Numbered from the stretch's first letter, positions 1 through 9,175 are shown. The stretch: 64,000 nt of DNA from Streptomyces sp. DH-12 (GCF_002899455.1 NZ_PPFB01000001.1:1116001-1180000), one strand, 5' to 3'. Numbers and translations: made by a program. The notes: generated by a model not told the origin, from the sequence alone.

Positions 1-417
<417 letters not shown>

Positions 418-471
418 GAGGGACTCCTGATCCGGAAGCCGACGGCCGGGCTGCCAATCGGCGGCTCACTT

Positions 472-488
472 AATTAGCACCGCTAGTT
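472..488. promoter_or_regulatory. inverted repeat, candidate operator of the thiolase gene
   Basis: AAT-TAGC-ACC-GCTA-GTT sits in a short AT-rich island in otherwise GC-rich DNA. The inner TAGC/GCTA arms and the outer AA/TT pairs are symmetric. It lies about 55-70 bases upstream of the thiolase start, where a TetR-type repressor would overlap the promoter. The regulator is not in the window. Confidence 0.35.
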
Positions 489-564
489 TCGGACTATAGA
501 CCGCCCGGCCCCTCCCCGGGAAGATCCTGGAGGTCACGGCCGGTCCTCCCGTACCGCCGACCGG

Positions 565-588
565 GTTTGTCCCGGTGGGCCGGGGTAC
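565..588 (+). promoter_or_regulatory. sigma-B/sigma-H type promoter of dps
   Basis: GTTT (565-568), a 14-bp spacer and GGGTAC (583-588) match the Streptomyces sigma-B-family consensus GNNT-N14-16-GGGTAY. Transcription would begin near 596-600, giving a leader of about 95 nt to the dps ATG. This agrees with the stress control of dps genes known in the genus. Confidence 0.65.
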
Positions 589-692
589 CCGCGCGTTCAC
601 GGAGTGGTCGCGGAGCGCGGCCCGCGCGGCGGCACCGCACGCGGGTCCCGCCCTCGCGCCACGAGCGCATCGACTGGGAGGAACACCACTTC

Positions 693-1175
693 ATGACCGT
701 CGTGAGGAGCACACTTCCGGACGAGGCCCGCCGGATCTCCGGCGAGGCCCTCCAGGAGACCCTGATCGACCTGCTCGGCCTGTCCCTGATCGGCAAGCAG
801 GCGCACTGGAACGTCGTGGGGCCGCGGTTCCGCTCGGTCCACCTGCAGCTGGACGAGGTGGTCTCGGCCGCGCGCACGCACGCGGACACGGTGGCGGAGC
901 GCGCCTCGGCGCTCGGCGTGCCGCCGGACGGCCGCCCGGAGACGATCGCCAAGGTCTTCTCCCTGCCGGCGCCCGCGGAGGGCTGGCTGCGCGACTCGGA
1001 GGCCGTCGAGGTGATGACGGACGCCCTGGGCGCGGCGATCACGCGGCTGCGTGAGCGCATCGACGCCACCGAGAAGGCCGACCTGGTCACGCAGGACCTG
1101 CTGATCTCCATCACCGCCGACCTGGAGAAGCAGCGCTGGATGTTCGAGGCGGAGAACCACCCGCGGGAGTCCTGA
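693..1175 (+). CDS. dps: Dps-family ferritin-like DNA-protection protein
   Basis: A 160-residue member of the Dps/ferritin-like family: cytoplasmic dodecamers that oxidise and store iron and shield DNA during stress. The inter-subunit ferroxidase ligands are present: His38 in QAHWNVVG, His50 in VHLQLDE, and Asp65 and Glu69 in HADTVAER. Length is typical for the family. The ATG at 693 was preferred over the upstream in-frame starts because homology to Dps begins at the TLPDEARR region and GGGAGGAA lies just upstream. A sigma-B-like promoter precedes it. The DUF3140 and HhH genes follow on the same strand within 40 bases, suggesting one stress operon. Confidence 0.92.
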   Translation: MTVVRSTLPDEARRISGEALQETLIDLLGLSLIGKQAHWNVVGPRFRSVHLQLDEVVSAARTHADTVAERASALGVPPDGRPETIAKVFSLPAPAEGWLRDSEAVEVMTDALGAAITRLRERIDATEKADLVTQDLLISITADLEKQRWMFEAENHPRES

Positions 1176-1215
1176 GACGCCCCCGGGCGCACGACGTACG
1201 GGAACGAAGGGGCAC

Positions 1216-1551
1216 ATGATGAGCGACGCCCTCGAGGTGGACGCGCTGTGGGAGGACTTCCACCGCGTGGTGAACATGACGTCGGCCGAGCTGGCCGCCT
1301 GGCTGCGGGTCAGTGACGCCGGCGAGACGACGGAGCCGCTGCCGGACCGGGCGGGCGGCGAGACCGGGCAGCGCGTCCTGGCCATCCTGCAGAAGCGCCG
1401 CACCGACCTCACCGAGGACGACCTGCGGGTGATGGAGGAGGTCGTGGACACCGTCACCGGCGAGACCGACCTGGAGAACGAGCCGGCGGCCGAGGACGCG
1501 GACCGCCGCCACCGCCTGATGAGCCTGGGCCACGACCCGCTCAAGGCGTGA
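1216..1551 (+). CDS. DUF3140 family protein
   Basis: A 111-residue acidic cytoplasmic protein with no membrane segment. The N-terminal stretch ALWEDFHRVVNMTSAELAAWL is the signature of the DUF3140 family found in actinobacteria; function is unknown. Two ATGs are adjacent at 1216 and 1219, with AAGGGG just upstream. It sits 40 bases after dps, and its stop overlaps the GTG start of the next gene, so it is probably co-transcribed and translationally coupled. The family is often seen near stress genes, but no biochemical role should be inferred. Confidence 0.8.
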   Translation: MMSDALEVDALWEDFHRVVNMTSAELAAWLRVSDAGETTEPLPDRAGGETGQRVLAILQKRRTDLTEDDLRVMEEVVDTVTGETDLENEPAAEDADRRHRLMSLGHDPLKA

Positions 1552-2216
1552 CCGTGGCAGGCCGCGACGACGAACGGGCCGTGGTGCGCGCCCTCGTCGA
1601 CGCGCACGGCGAGACGTACGCGCACGAGGCGGGCATCACCCTGCGGAACACCCCGCAGCCGCTGTACCGGCTGCTGGTGCTCGCCCATCTGCTCAGCGCC
1701 CGCATCCGGGGGCCGGTCGCCGTGGCCACCGCCCGTGCCCTGCACGAGGCGGGGCTGCGCGACCCCCGCCGGATGGCAGCGGCGTCCTGGCAGGAGCGGG
1801 TCGACGCCCTCGGCCGGGGCGGCTACCGGCGCTACGACGAGCGCACCGCCACCCAACTCGGCGAGGGGGCCGAGCTGTTGCTCGGCCGCTGGGGCGGCGA
1901 CCTGCGCCGGCTGCGCGCCGAGGCGGACGGCGACGTGGACGAACTGAGCCGCCTGCTGCGGGAGTTCCCCGGTGTCGGTCCCTCCGGCGCGGCCATCTTC
2001 CTGCGCGAGGTGCAGGCGGTGTGGCCCGAGGCGGGTCCTCAGGTGGACGCCAAGGCGCTGCAGGGCGCCGGGCGGCTGGGGCTGCCGCAGGACCCGGACC
2101 GGCTGCTCGGCCTCGCGGGCGGGACGGAACCGGCCGTGCTGTCCTCGGCCCTGGTGCGCGCGGCGCTCGACAAGGACGTCGTCGAGGACACCCTGCGCGA
2201 AGCCGCGGCGCGCTGA
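1548..2216 (+). CDS. HhH-GPD superfamily (endonuclease III-like) protein
   Basis: A 222-residue protein. The GTG start at 1548 overlaps the upstream TGA (GTGA). Around residues 135-170 it shows the helix-hairpin-helix LLREFPGVGPSGAA and then VDAKALQ, whose Asp aligns with the catalytic Asp of the HhH-GPD DNA glycosylases. The Lys that bifunctional EndoIII enzymes carry in the hairpin is absent (PSGA instead). There is no C-terminal Cys cluster for 4Fe-4S, so it is either a monofunctional glycosylase or a non-catalytic DNA binder. Placement behind dps suggests a role in DNA damage under oxidative or stationary stress. Substrate unknown. Confidence 0.75.
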   Translation: MTVAGRDDERAVVRALVDAHGETYAHEAGITLRNTPQPLYRLLVLAHLLSARIRGPVAVATARALHEAGLRDPRRMAAASWQERVDALGRGGYRRYDERTATQLGEGAELLLGRWGGDLRRLRAEADGDVDELSRLLREFPGVGPSGAAIFLREVQAVWPEAGPQVDAKALQGAGRLGLPQDPDRLLGLAGGTEPAVLSSALVRAALDKDVVEDTLREAAAR

Positions 2217-2234
2217 CCCCCGCTCACCTTCCTC

Positions 2235-2265
2235 ACGGGTCGCCCCGTTCCACGGGGCGACCCGT
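2235..2265 (+). terminator. hairpin terminator after the dps operon
   Basis: A perfect 14-bp stem (ACGGGTCGCCCCGT / its complement) with a 3-base loop TCC, followed by a short T-containing tract. It starts 19 bases after the stop of the HhH gene. Confidence 0.8.
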
Positions 2266-2355
2266 TCCGTTCCCGGGACAACGTGATCACCGCGATGCAC
2301 AATGGCCGGGTCGGTCCGTACGGGCCGGACGCGGGCGAGGGAGAGGGAGAGACCG

Positions 2356-3168
2356 TTGAGCGAGAGCCACACCCCGACGAGCGGCTCGGCGAGGCTGAAC
2401 ACCGGTGTGGCGCACAACGCGCGCGTGTGGAACTACTGGATCGGCGGCAAGGACAACTACGAGGTCGACCAGCAGGTCGGAGACCACGTCGCGTCGATCA
2501 TCCCGGTCATCCGGGACATCGCCCGCGCGGACCGGGAGTTCCTGGGCCGCGCGGTGACGTATCTGGCACGCGACCGCGGGGTGCGGCAGTTCCTCGACAT
2601 CGGCACCGGACTGCCGACGGCGGACAACACCCACGAGATCGCGCAGCGCATCGCGCCGGACGCGCGGATCGTCTACGTCGACAACGACCCGATCGTCCTC
2701 GTCCACGCCCGGACGCTGCTGACCGGCACGGCCGAGGGCGCCACCGACTACATCGACGCCGATGTGCACGACCCGGACGCCATCGTGGCACGGGCGTCCG
2801 CGACGCTGGACTTCTCCCGGCCGGTCGCGGTGATGCTGCTCGGCATCCTCAACTTCGTGTCGGACACGGACAAGGCCCGGGAGATCGTGCGCCGGATCAT
2901 GGCGGCCGTGCCCTCCGGCAGTTTCCTGGCGCTCACCCACCCCACCTTCGACCCCGAGGTGGGCGGAGAACTCCAGGTCCCCGCGATGGAGTTCTGGAAC
3001 GCGAACGCCACTCCCCCGATCACCGCCCGCGGCGCGGCGGACATCACCGCGTTCTTCGACGGACTGGAGCTGGTCGAGCCCGGTCTCGTCTCCTGCTCGC
3101 AGTGGCGCGCCGAGCCCGGGTCCCCTCTGGTGGTCCCCCAGTACGGCGCGGTGGCCGTGAAGCCCTGA
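2356..3168 (+). CDS. SAM-dependent methyltransferase, DUF574/PF04672 family
   Basis: A 270-residue protein of the large Streptomyces S-adenosyl methyltransferase family (formerly DUF574). Near the N-terminus it has the family signature NARVWNYWIGGKDNYEVD. FLDIGTGLPT is the glycine-rich SAM-binding loop, and YVDNDPIVL carries the acidic residue for the ribose. The TTG at 2356 is chosen because GGGAGAGA lies just upstream; an ATG at 2302 is in frame but would add a basic non-conserved tail. Substrates of this family are mostly unknown. The gene stands alone between two terminator-like or promoter-like segments. Confidence 0.85.
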   Translation: MSESHTPTSGSARLNTGVAHNARVWNYWIGGKDNYEVDQQVGDHVASIIPVIRDIARADREFLGRAVTYLARDRGVRQFLDIGTGLPTADNTHEIAQRIAPDARIVYVDNDPIVLVHARTLLTGTAEGATDYIDADVHDPDAIVARASATLDFSRPVAVMLLGILNFVSDTDKAREIVRRIMAAVPSGSFLALTHPTFDPEVGGELQVPAMEFWNANATPPITARGAADITAFFDGLELVEPGLVSCSQWRAEPGSPLVVPQYGAVAVKP

Positions 3169-3178
3169 CCCTCGAAAG

Positions 3179-3184
3179 TATGAT
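3179..3184 (+). promoter_or_regulatory. -10 element, probable leaderless promoter
   Basis: TATGAT is a near-consensus -10 hexamer ending 6 bases before the ATG at 3191, so the transcript probably starts at or very near the start codon. No convincing -35 was found and there is no ribosome-binding site, which fits a leaderless mRNA. Confidence 0.45.
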
Positions 3185-3190
3185 CAAACA

Positions 3191-3727
3191 ATGTCTGACA
3201 TGACCGAGACCACGCCGGGCTGGCTGTCCTCCGACGACCTGGAGCAGGCACGCGCCCAGATGCCGATCCTGTACGTCGAGGCCGTCCCCGTGCGTGTGGA
3301 CGACAGCGGTGAGGTCACCAGCGTCGGTCTGCTGCTACGCATCGGGCCCGACGGGACGGTCAGCCGGACCCTGGTCTCCGGCCGGGTGCTGCACCACGAG
3401 CGGGTCCGCGACGCGCTGCTGCGTCATCTGGAGAAGGATCTCGGACCGGTGGCGCTGCCCCGGGTGCCGGCGTCGTTGCAGCCGTTCACGGTCGCGGAGT
3501 ACTTCCCCACCCAGGGCATCACCCCGTTCCACGACCCCCGGCAGCACGCGGTGTCGCTGGCGTACATCGTGCCGGTGACGGGTGACTGCCGGCCCCGGCA
3601 GGACGCGCTGGACCTGGTGTGGTTCACCCCGCAGGAGGCCGTGTCGCGGGCGGTGCAGAGCGAGATGCCGGGCGGGCACGGAGTGCTGCTGAAGCAGGCG
3701 CTGGCGCACGCGGGCTGCGTGATCTGA
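3191..3727 (+). CDS. NUDIX-fold-like protein (DUF4916 type)
   Basis: A 178-residue cytoplasmic protein resembling the DUF4916/NUDIX hydrolase family proteins of Streptomyces. The segment VEAVPVRVDDSGEVTSVGLLLRI resembles the first strands of a NUDIX fold. The canonical Nudix box GX5EX7REUXEEXGU is not present: the corresponding region has HHERVRDALLRHLEKDLG, retaining only scattered acidic residues. Hydrolase activity is therefore doubtful. A second ATG at 3200 is possible; 3191 fits the leaderless promoter. It is convergent with the transporter operon and separated from it by a terminator. Confidence 0.7.
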   Translation: MSDMTETTPGWLSSDDLEQARAQMPILYVEAVPVRVDDSGEVTSVGLLLRIGPDGTVSRTLVSGRVLHHERVRDALLRHLEKDLGPVALPRVPASLQPFTVAEYFPTQGITPFHDPRQHAVSLAYIVPVTGDCRPRQDALDLVWFTPQEAVSRAVQSEMPGGHGVLLKQALAHAGCVI

Positions 3728-3734
3728 GGCGTAC

Positions 3735-3774
3735 CGGCGTCCGGACCGTCCCGCGCGGAGCGGTCCGGACGCCG
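3735..3774. terminator. bidirectional terminator between convergent genes
   Basis: A perfect 14-bp stem (CGGCGTCCGGACCG and its complement) with a 12-base loop lies between the stop codons of the NUDIX-like gene (3727) and the ABC ATPase (3780). It can serve both strands. Confidence 0.75.
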
Positions 3775-3779
3775 CGGGA

Positions 3780-4958
3780 TCAGCTCTGCGGGTGCGTGAG
3801 GTTGGCGCCGTCCGACGGGTCGAAGACGTGGGCTTTCGACAGGTCCAGGCGCAGGTCGACGGGCGCGCCCTCCCGGGCGCGGGTGGCCGCGTCCAGCCGG
3901 GCCACGATCTGCTGGTCCGCCCCGGCGCCGGTGTCCTTCAGGCCCGAGTCCTTGGCCAGCTCGTCCAGTTCGGCGGTGCTCACCGGGCCGCCCTCGGCGC
4001 TGAAGTAGACGTACGCGTCGGAGCCCAGGGACTCCAGCACGTCCACGGTGACGGTGACGACCGGGCCGTCGGTGTCGCGGGCCAGGCTCGCGTCCTCGAA
4101 CGCCTCGGGCCGCAGCCCGACGATGACCTCGCGGGGGGCGTCCCGCCGCTGGAGCTCCCGGCGCATGCGGTCGTCCAGCGGCAGGTCGCCGAGCGGGGTG
4201 CGCAGGGTGTCCGGGGTCAGGGAGGCCTGGAGGAAGTTCATCGCCGGGGAGCCGATGAAGCCGGCGACGAACAGGTTGCGGGGCGTGTCGTAGAGCTCGG
4301 CGGGGGTGCCGACCTGCTGGACCACGCCCTGGCGCATCACGACGACCCGGTCGCCCAGGGTCATGGCCTCGGTCTGGTCGTGGGTGACGTACACGGTGGT
4401 GGTGCCCAGGCGGCGCTGGATGCGGGAGATCTGGGTGCGCATCTGCACGCGGAGCTTGGCGTCCAGGTTGGACAGCGGCTCGTCCATGAGGAACGCCTTG
4501 GGGTCGCGGACGATGGCCCGGCCCATCGCCACCCGCTGGCGCTGTCCGCCGGAGAGGTTGGCCGGCTTGCGGTCCAGGAACTCGACGAGGTCGAGCACCC
4601 GGGCGGCCTCCTCGACCTTGCGGTCGATGGTGTCCTTGTCCACCTTGGCCAGCCGCAGCGGGAAGCCCATGTTCTCCCGCACGCTCATGTGCGGGTAGAG
4701 GGCGTAGCTCTGGAACACCATGGCCACGTCCCGCTCCTTGGGCGCGAGGTCGTTGACGACCTGCCCGCCGATGCGCAGGGTGCCCTCGGTGATGTCCTCC
4801 AGGCCCGCGATCATGTTCAGGGTGGTCGACTTGCCGCACCCGGACGGGCCGACCAGGATCACGAACTCGCCGTCGGCGATGTCGAGGTCCACGTCCCGCA
4901 CGGCGAGGGATCCGTCGGGATAGCGCTTGGTGACTCCCTCGAGGACGATCTCGGCCAT
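3780..4958 (-). CDS. sugC: sugar ABC transporter ATPase, SugC/MsiK/UgpC type
   Basis: A 392-residue CUT1-type ATPase. Walker A GPSGCGKST is at 37-45, Q-loop at MVFQSYALYP, signature LSGGQRQR at 135-142, Walker B FLMDEP at 156-161 and the H-loop His193. The last 150 residues form the TOBE/regulatory domain typical of MalK-like subunits. It would energise import through the two permeases encoded immediately upstream in the same operon (25-base gap). In Streptomyces the single MsiK often serves many sugar importers; a dedicated ATPase in the operon is the arrangement of the mycobacterial LpqY-SugABC trehalose system, which the binding protein here also resembles. Confidence 0.85.
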   Translation of the reverse strand: MAEIVLEGVTKRYPDGSLAVRDVDLDIADGEFVILVGPSGCGKSTTLNMIAGLEDITEGTLRIGGQVVNDLAPKERDVAMVFQSYALYPHMSVRENMGFPLRLAKVDKDTIDRKVEEAARVLDLVEFLDRKPANLSGGQRQRVAMGRAIVRDPKAFLMDEPLSNLDAKLRVQMRTQISRIQRRLGTTTVYVTHDQTEAMTLGDRVVVMRQGVVQQVGTPAELYDTPRNLFVAGFIGSPAMNFLQASLTPDTLRTPLGDLPLDDRMRRELQRRDAPREVIVGLRPEAFEDASLARDTDGPVVTVTVDVLESLGSDAYVYFSAEGGPVSTAELDELAKDSGLKDTGAGADQQIVARLDAATRAREGAPVDLRLDLSKAHVFDPSDGANLTHPQS

Positions 4959-4983
4959 GGATGCTGCCTCCTTGCCGTCGGGC

Positions 4984-5817
4984 TCATCCCTTGACCGCGC
5001 CGGAGGTGAGGCCGGCGACGATCCGCCGCTGGAAGAGCAGGACGAAGATGATGATCGGGACGGTGATCACCACGGCGGCCGCGGCGATCGATCCGGTGGG
5101 CTGCTGGAACTGCGAGCTGCCGGTGAAGAACGCGATCGCGGCGGGTACCGTGCGCGCGGACTCGGTGGAGGTCAGCGAGATCGCGAAGAGAAAGTCGTTC
5201 CAGCAGAAGATGAACACGAGGATGGCGGTGGTGAACACGCCCGGCGCGGCGAGCGGCACGATGACCATCCGGAACGCCTGCGCGGGCGTCGCCCCGTCCA
5301 CCTTGGCGGCCTTCTCCAGGTCCCAGGGGATCTCCCGGAAGAACGCCGACAGCGTGTAGATCGCCAGCGGCAGCGAGAAGGTCATGTACGGGATGATCAG
5401 CCCGGGCCAGGTGTCGAAGATGCCGATGCTCCGCTCGATGTTGAACAGCGGGGACACCAGGGAGATCGGCGGGAACATCGCGATCAGCAGCGACATCCCG
5501 ATGAGCACCTGCTTGCCGGGGAACCGCAGCCGGGCCACGGCGTAGGCGGCCATGGTGCCGAGGATGACGGCGATCACCGTGGCGATGAGGGCGATGCCGA
5601 TGGAGTTGACCAGGGCGCGGGTGAACTCGGAGGTCCGGAAGATCCCGCGGTAGTTCTCCAGGGTCCAGTCGGTGGGGATGTAGTTGCCGTCGGTGAGGGT
5701 GCTGGGGTCCTTGAACGACAGTGCGACGATCCACCACACCGGGAACAGGGCGTACAGCACCACCACGGCGTTGACGACGCCCCACCGCGTCGCGTGCGAC
5801 CTGCCTGCGGCGGCCAT
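4984..5817 (-). CDS. sugB: sugar ABC transporter permease, SugB/MalG type
   Basis: A 277-residue inner-membrane permease with about six hydrophobic segments. The EAA loop [25 protein letters not shown], which docks on the ATPase, is at about residues 180-205. The ATG at 5817 overlaps the stop of the upstream permease (TGATG), so translation is coupled. The C-terminal ending, with [10 protein letters not shown], is the typical MalG-type tail. It forms the translocation pore with the SugA-like subunit. Confidence 0.85.
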   Translation of the reverse strand: MAAAGRSHATRWGVVNAVVVLYALFPVWWIVALSFKDPSTLTDGNYIPTDWTLENYRGIFRTSEFTRALVNSIGIALIATVIAVILGTMAAYAVARLRFPGKQVLIGMSLLIAMFPPISLVSPLFNIERSIGIFDTWPGLIIPYMTFSLPLAIYTLSAFFREIPWDLEKAAKVDGATPAQAFRMVIVPLAAPGVFTTAILVFIFCWNDFLFAISLTSTESARTVPAAIAFFTGSSQFQQPTGSIAAAAVVITVPIIIFVLLFQRRIVAGLTSGAVKG

Positions 5818-6746
5818 CAGCGCCTCACCTCCGCGCCCGGTGCGGCGGCGCCGAACAGCTTGACGAAGGTGAAGGCGATGATCCCGACGCAGAGGAAGAT
5901 CAGGACCGAGATCGCCGACCCGATGCCCAGGTTCAGCGCGGTGAACAGGTTGTCGTAGCCGAGGATGGACAGGGATCCGGTGCCGTGGGCGCCCGCGGTC
6001 AGGACGTAGATGTTGTCGAAGATCCGGAAGGCGTCCAGGGTGCGGAAGAGGAGGGCGACCAGGATCGCCGGCTTCATCAGCGGCAGCATCACCTTGGTGA
6101 ACCGCTGCCAGGGGGTGGCTCCGTCGACCATCGCGGCCTTCAGTGTCTCCTCGGGGACCAGGGCGAGGCCGGCGAGCAGCAGCAGCGCCATGAACGGGGT
6201 GGTCTTCCACACCTCGGCCAGGATGATCAGCCACAGCGCCGGCCACTGCTCGGTGAGCGGGGCCTCCCCGCTGGGCAACAGCTCGGCGAGGTAGCCGAGT
6301 TCGGGGGTCCAGGCGTACTGCCAGGAGAACGCGGCGACGACGGTGACGATGCCGTACGGGATGAGGACGGCGGTGCGGACCGTGCCGCGCGCGAAGATCG
6401 TGCGGTGCATGACCAGGGCGAGGCCCATGCCGAGGACCAGCTCGATGGCCACGGACACGACGGTGAGGAACAGCGTGACCCAGAAGGCGTCCCACCAGAA
6501 CGGGGAGGTCAGCACCGCCCCGTAGTTGCTCAGGCCGATGAACTCGGCGCGGTCCGGGAACCGCAGGTCGTAGCGCTGGAGGGACAGGTAGACCGCGTAG
6601 CCGATCGGGTAGGCGGTCACGGCGAGCATGACGGTCACGGCCGGCGCGCACAGCAGCCAGCCGAGCCGCCGCTCCTGCCGGGCGCCGGCCGACGGCGCCC
6701 TCCTGGCCTTCGCCTCGTCCTTCGCCGGCTCTGCCATGGTGCTCAC
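5817..6746 (-). CDS. sugA: sugar ABC transporter permease, SugA/MalF type
   Basis: A 309-residue permease with about six membrane segments and the ATPase-docking EAA loop [24 protein letters not shown]. The GTG start at 6746 overlaps the binding-protein stop (GTGA). An ATG three codons later (6737) is an alternative start. The basic N-terminus ([10 protein letters not shown]) lies in the cytoplasm. Gene order binding protein-permease-permease-ATPase matches lpqY-sugA-sugB-sugC. Confidence 0.85.
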   Translation of the reverse strand: MSTMAEPAKDEAKARRAPSAGARQERRLGWLLCAPAVTVMLAVTAYPIGYAVYLSLQRYDLRFPDRAEFIGLSNYGAVLTSPFWWDAFWVTLFLTVVSVAIELVLGMGLALVMHRTIFARGTVRTAVLIPYGIVTVVAAFSWQYAWTPELGYLAELLPSGEAPLTEQWPALWLIILAEVWKTTPFMALLLLAGLALVPEETLKAAMVDGATPWQRFTKVMLPLMKPAILVALLFRTLDAFRIFDNIYVLTAGAHGTGSLSILGYDNLFTALNLGIGSAISVLIFLCVGIIAFTFVKLFGAAAPGAEVRR

Positions 6747-8035
6747 GGGATCACACCCTCGGATCGCAGGGCCTCGTCGATCTGCTCCCTGATGGTGGAG
6801 ACCGCGCTCTCCGGCTCGATGCCGGAGGGCGGGGACAGGGTGTGCGAGACGACGATCGACACGTTCTGGTAGGCGGGGGTGAGCGGCCGTACGCTCGCCG
6901 ACTCCAGGGAGGCCAGGACCTCCTTGGAGAAGGGGTACTCCTTCATGAACTCCGGCTCGTCGTAGATGGCGCGCAGGGTGGGCGGCAGTCCGCCCTTGAG
7001 CGCCGCGGCGAGCTGGTTCTCCCGGTCCCGCAGACACAGGGCGGCGTCGAAGGCCAGGTCGGGGTGGCGGGAGTAGGCGCTGACGGCGAGGTCGATGCCG
7101 CCGATGGTGGGCCGGGAGGGGCGGTCGGCGTCCACGCGGGGGTAGACCGCCCAGCGGAAGTGCTCGAACAGCTCGGGGTTGTTGCTCCTCATCGACGGAT
7201 AGACGAAGGGGTAGTTGATCTCGAAGGCCGCCACCCCCGACTCCATCGCCAGCCGGTTCTGGTCCTCCATCTGGTTGGGCAGGGAGGGGTCGGCGGCCGG
7301 CGAGCGGGCGAGGTCCCGCATGATCGAGGCGGCCCGCACGGCGGGCGGGCCGAGGGACGGCTCGGTGGCGCTCGGGTTGAGGATGGAGCCGCCGGCGCTG
7401 TTGACCAGGGAGTTGAACCAGACGGTGAGGCCCTCGTACTGGGCGCCCTGGATCTCGACGTAGTGCGGCTTGCCCTGCCGGGCCAGGTCGCGGGACATGT
7501 CCAGCATCTCGGCCCAGGTCGTGGGCGGGGTGGGCACGAGGTCCTCGCGGTACCAGAGCAGCTGGATGTTGGTGTTGTACGGAACGGCGTAGAGCCTGTC
7601 CTTCCAGGTCGCCGTCTGCAGCGGCACCTCGAGGGTGCCCTCGGTGGCCCGGCGCTCGTTCTCGCCGGTCCACTCGCGGATCCAGCGGGCCTCGGCGAAC
7701 TCGGCGGCCCAGGTGATGTCGAGGCCGAGGATGTCGAGGGAGTCGTCCTCGGCGGCGAGCCGGCGCACCAGCTGCTCGCGCTGGCCGTCGGCCTCGCGGG
7801 GCAGCCTGTTGTAGACGATCCGGTAGCGGCCCCCGGACTCACGGCTGCACCGGTCGGCGGCCTCCTGGAGGGCGCCGGAGTCGTCGGGGAAGTTGTACCA
7901 GTTGAGGGTGGGGCGGGCCCCCTCGTCGTCACCGCCGCAGGCGGCGAGCGTCGAGGCGAGCACGGTCAGGGCGAGCAGCGCCCGCGCGCGTCGCGGCCTT
8001 CTGTGACGTCCGCACCTCGCGTGCACTCGCTCCAC
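6743..8035 (-). CDS. lpqY: LpqY-like sugar-binding lipoprotein
   Basis: A 430-residue extracellular solute-binding protein anchored as a lipoprotein: Arg-rich n-region, hydrophobic core [10 protein letters not shown], and lipobox LAAC with Cys33. The segments [19 protein letters not shown] and [16 protein letters not shown] closely recall mycobacterial LpqY, the trehalose receptor. The predicted ligand is therefore trehalose or a related disaccharide; this is inferred from family resemblance and operon order, not from ligand residues. GTG 8035 is chosen; GTG 8026 is also in frame. A sigma-70-type promoter lies about 60 bases upstream. Confidence 0.83.
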   Translation of the reverse strand: MERVHARCGRHRRPRRARALLALTVLASTLAACGGDDEGARPTLNWYNFPDDSGALQEAADRCSRESGGRYRIVYNRLPREADGQREQLVRRLAAEDDSLDILGLDITWAAEFAEARWIREWTGENERRATEGTLEVPLQTATWKDRLYAVPYNTNIQLLWYREDLVPTPPTTWAEMLDMSRDLARQGKPHYVEIQGAQYEGLTVWFNSLVNSAGGSILNPSATEPSLGPPAVRAASIMRDLARSPAADPSLPNQMEDQNRLAMESGVAAFEINYPFVYPSMRSNNPELFEHFRWAVYPRVDADRPSRPTIGGIDLAVSAYSRHPDLAFDAALCLRDRENQLAAALKGGLPPTLRAIYDEPEFMKEYPFSKEVLASLESASVRPLTPAYQNVSIVVSHTLSPPSGIEPESAVSTIREQIDEALRSEGVIP

Positions 8036-8094
8036 ACCCCATTTCCCAGGCGGTGCCGCGGACGTCCGGAACCGCGACGGTGTCTCCCGGCGGA

Positions 8095-8123
8095 ACGTTA
8101 GAGAGCGAAGAAAGCGACATCAA
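8095..8123 (-). promoter_or_regulatory. HrdB-type promoter of the lpqY-sugABC operon
   Basis: On the minus strand TTGATG (8123-8118), a 17-bp spacer and TAACGT (8100-8095) match the vegetative consensus. The predicted start point near 8088 leaves a leader of roughly 50 nt to the GTG. Confidence 0.6.
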
Positions 8124-8197
8124 GGACATACGCGGACGATTCGTCCGGCTGTGTCGAGCGCGAGGGGGCGGCGGGCACGGGAGGAGGGGACACGGAA

Positions 8198-8229
8198 GAG
8201 GCCGCCTCGGGTGATCCCGAAGCGGCCTC
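8198..8229 (-). terminator. terminator of the tRNA-Pro transcript
   Basis: Stem GAGGCCGC/GCGGCCTC (8198-8205 with 8222-8229) extended by an inner TCGGG/CCCGA stem and a TGAT loop, starting 14 bases past the tRNA 3' end on the minus strand. Confidence 0.7.
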
Positions 8230-8243
8230 CGACGTCCGTCACG

Positions 8244-8317
<74 letters not shown>

Positions 8318-8429
8318 TTGCCCGTCTGACCTGGGGATTCCCCCCGGCCGAACGCGCACGGAAACCATACCGCACTCGGCACGGTGATCGCGCATCCGTT
8401 TTCTCGCGCCCGGCACCTCCGGGCGACAC

Positions 8430-8460
8430 TTGACCTCAAGTTCACTTGAGGTCGCACGAT
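8430..8460 (+). promoter_or_regulatory. SoxR/MerR-type promoter of the transketolase operon
   Basis: TTGACC (8430-8435) and CACGAT (8455-8460) are separated by 19 bp, the over-long spacer that marks MerR-family promoters. The spacer holds the perfect dyad CCTCAAGT-TC-ACTTGAGG (8434-8451, extendable by GA/TC to 8432-8453), which is the SoxR-box consensus. The start point falls at or just before the ATG at 8468, so the mRNA is leaderless. No merR or soxR gene lies in the window, so the activator acts in trans. Confidence 0.85.
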
Positions 8461-8467
8461 CGACGGC

Positions 8468-9175
8468 ATGACGATCACCGAACAGCGCACACAGACGTAC
8501 GGATACACCGAGCTCCCCGGCCTGATGGAGCTGATGACCGGTGACGAGAAGCACGGGCCGGCGGCGACGTCGACGCTGGACGTGCTGTGGGTGCTCTACG
8601 ACCGGGTGCTCCGGGTGGACCCGGGGAGCGCGGACGACCCCGGGCGGGACCGTTTCCTGCTGTCGAAGGGGCACGGGCCGATGGCGTACTACGCCGTGCT
8701 CGCCGCCAAGGGGTTCCTGCCGGTGGACTGGCTGCCCGGCTTCGGCTCGTACGACTCCCCGCTCGGTCACCACCCGGACCGGACGCTGGTGCCGGGCGTG
8801 GAGATCGGCAGCGGATCGCTGGGGCACGGGCTGCCGATCGCGGTGGGCACGGCTCTGGGGCTGCGCGCGCAGGGCCGGCCCGGCCCCGCGGTGTGGACGC
8901 TGATCGGGGACGCCGAACTGGACGAGGGCAGCAATCACGAGGCGATCGCCTTCGCCGGTCCCGCGGGCCTCGACCGGCTGCACACGGTCGTCGTCGACAA
9001 CTCCTCGGCGTCCTACGCCCGTCCGGGCGGGATCGCCGCGCGGTTCGAGGCGGCCGGATGGTCCGCCCGCACGGTCGACGGCCGCGACCACGAGGCGCTG
9101 TACGCCGCGTTCACCGCCCCGCACCCGGGCAGGCCGCACGTCGTCGTCGCCCGGGTCGAGCCCAAGGACGCATGA
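8468..9175 (+). CDS. transketolase, N-terminal (TPP-binding) subunit
   Basis: A 235-residue protein equal to the first third of transketolase. The thiamine-diphosphate motif is DAELDEGSNHEA followed by VVDNSSAS, and SKGHGPMAYYAVLA is a conserved transketolase stretch. It needs the partner encoded 48 bases downstream to make the dimeric active site that moves two-carbon units between sugar phosphates. No ribosome-binding site precedes the ATG and the promoter predicts a leaderless transcript. The SoxR-type control suggests induction by redox-active compounds rather than housekeeping pentose-phosphate use. Natural substrate unknown. Confidence 0.88.
   Translation: MTITEQRTQTYGYTELPGLMELMTGDEKHGPAATSTLDVLWVLYDRVLRVDPGSADDPGRDRFLLSKGHGPMAYYAVLAAKGFLPVDWLPGFGSYDSPLGHHPDRTLVPGVEIGSGSLGHGLPIAVGTALGLRAQGRPGPAVWTLIGDAELDEGSNHEAIAFAGPAGLDRLHTVVVDNSSASYARPGGIAARFEAAGWSARTVDGRDHEALYAAFTAPHPGRPHVVVARVEPKDA

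Noticed and set aside
3191..3727. Calling the NUDIX-like protein an active hydrolase
   Set aside because: The canonical Nudix box is not present.
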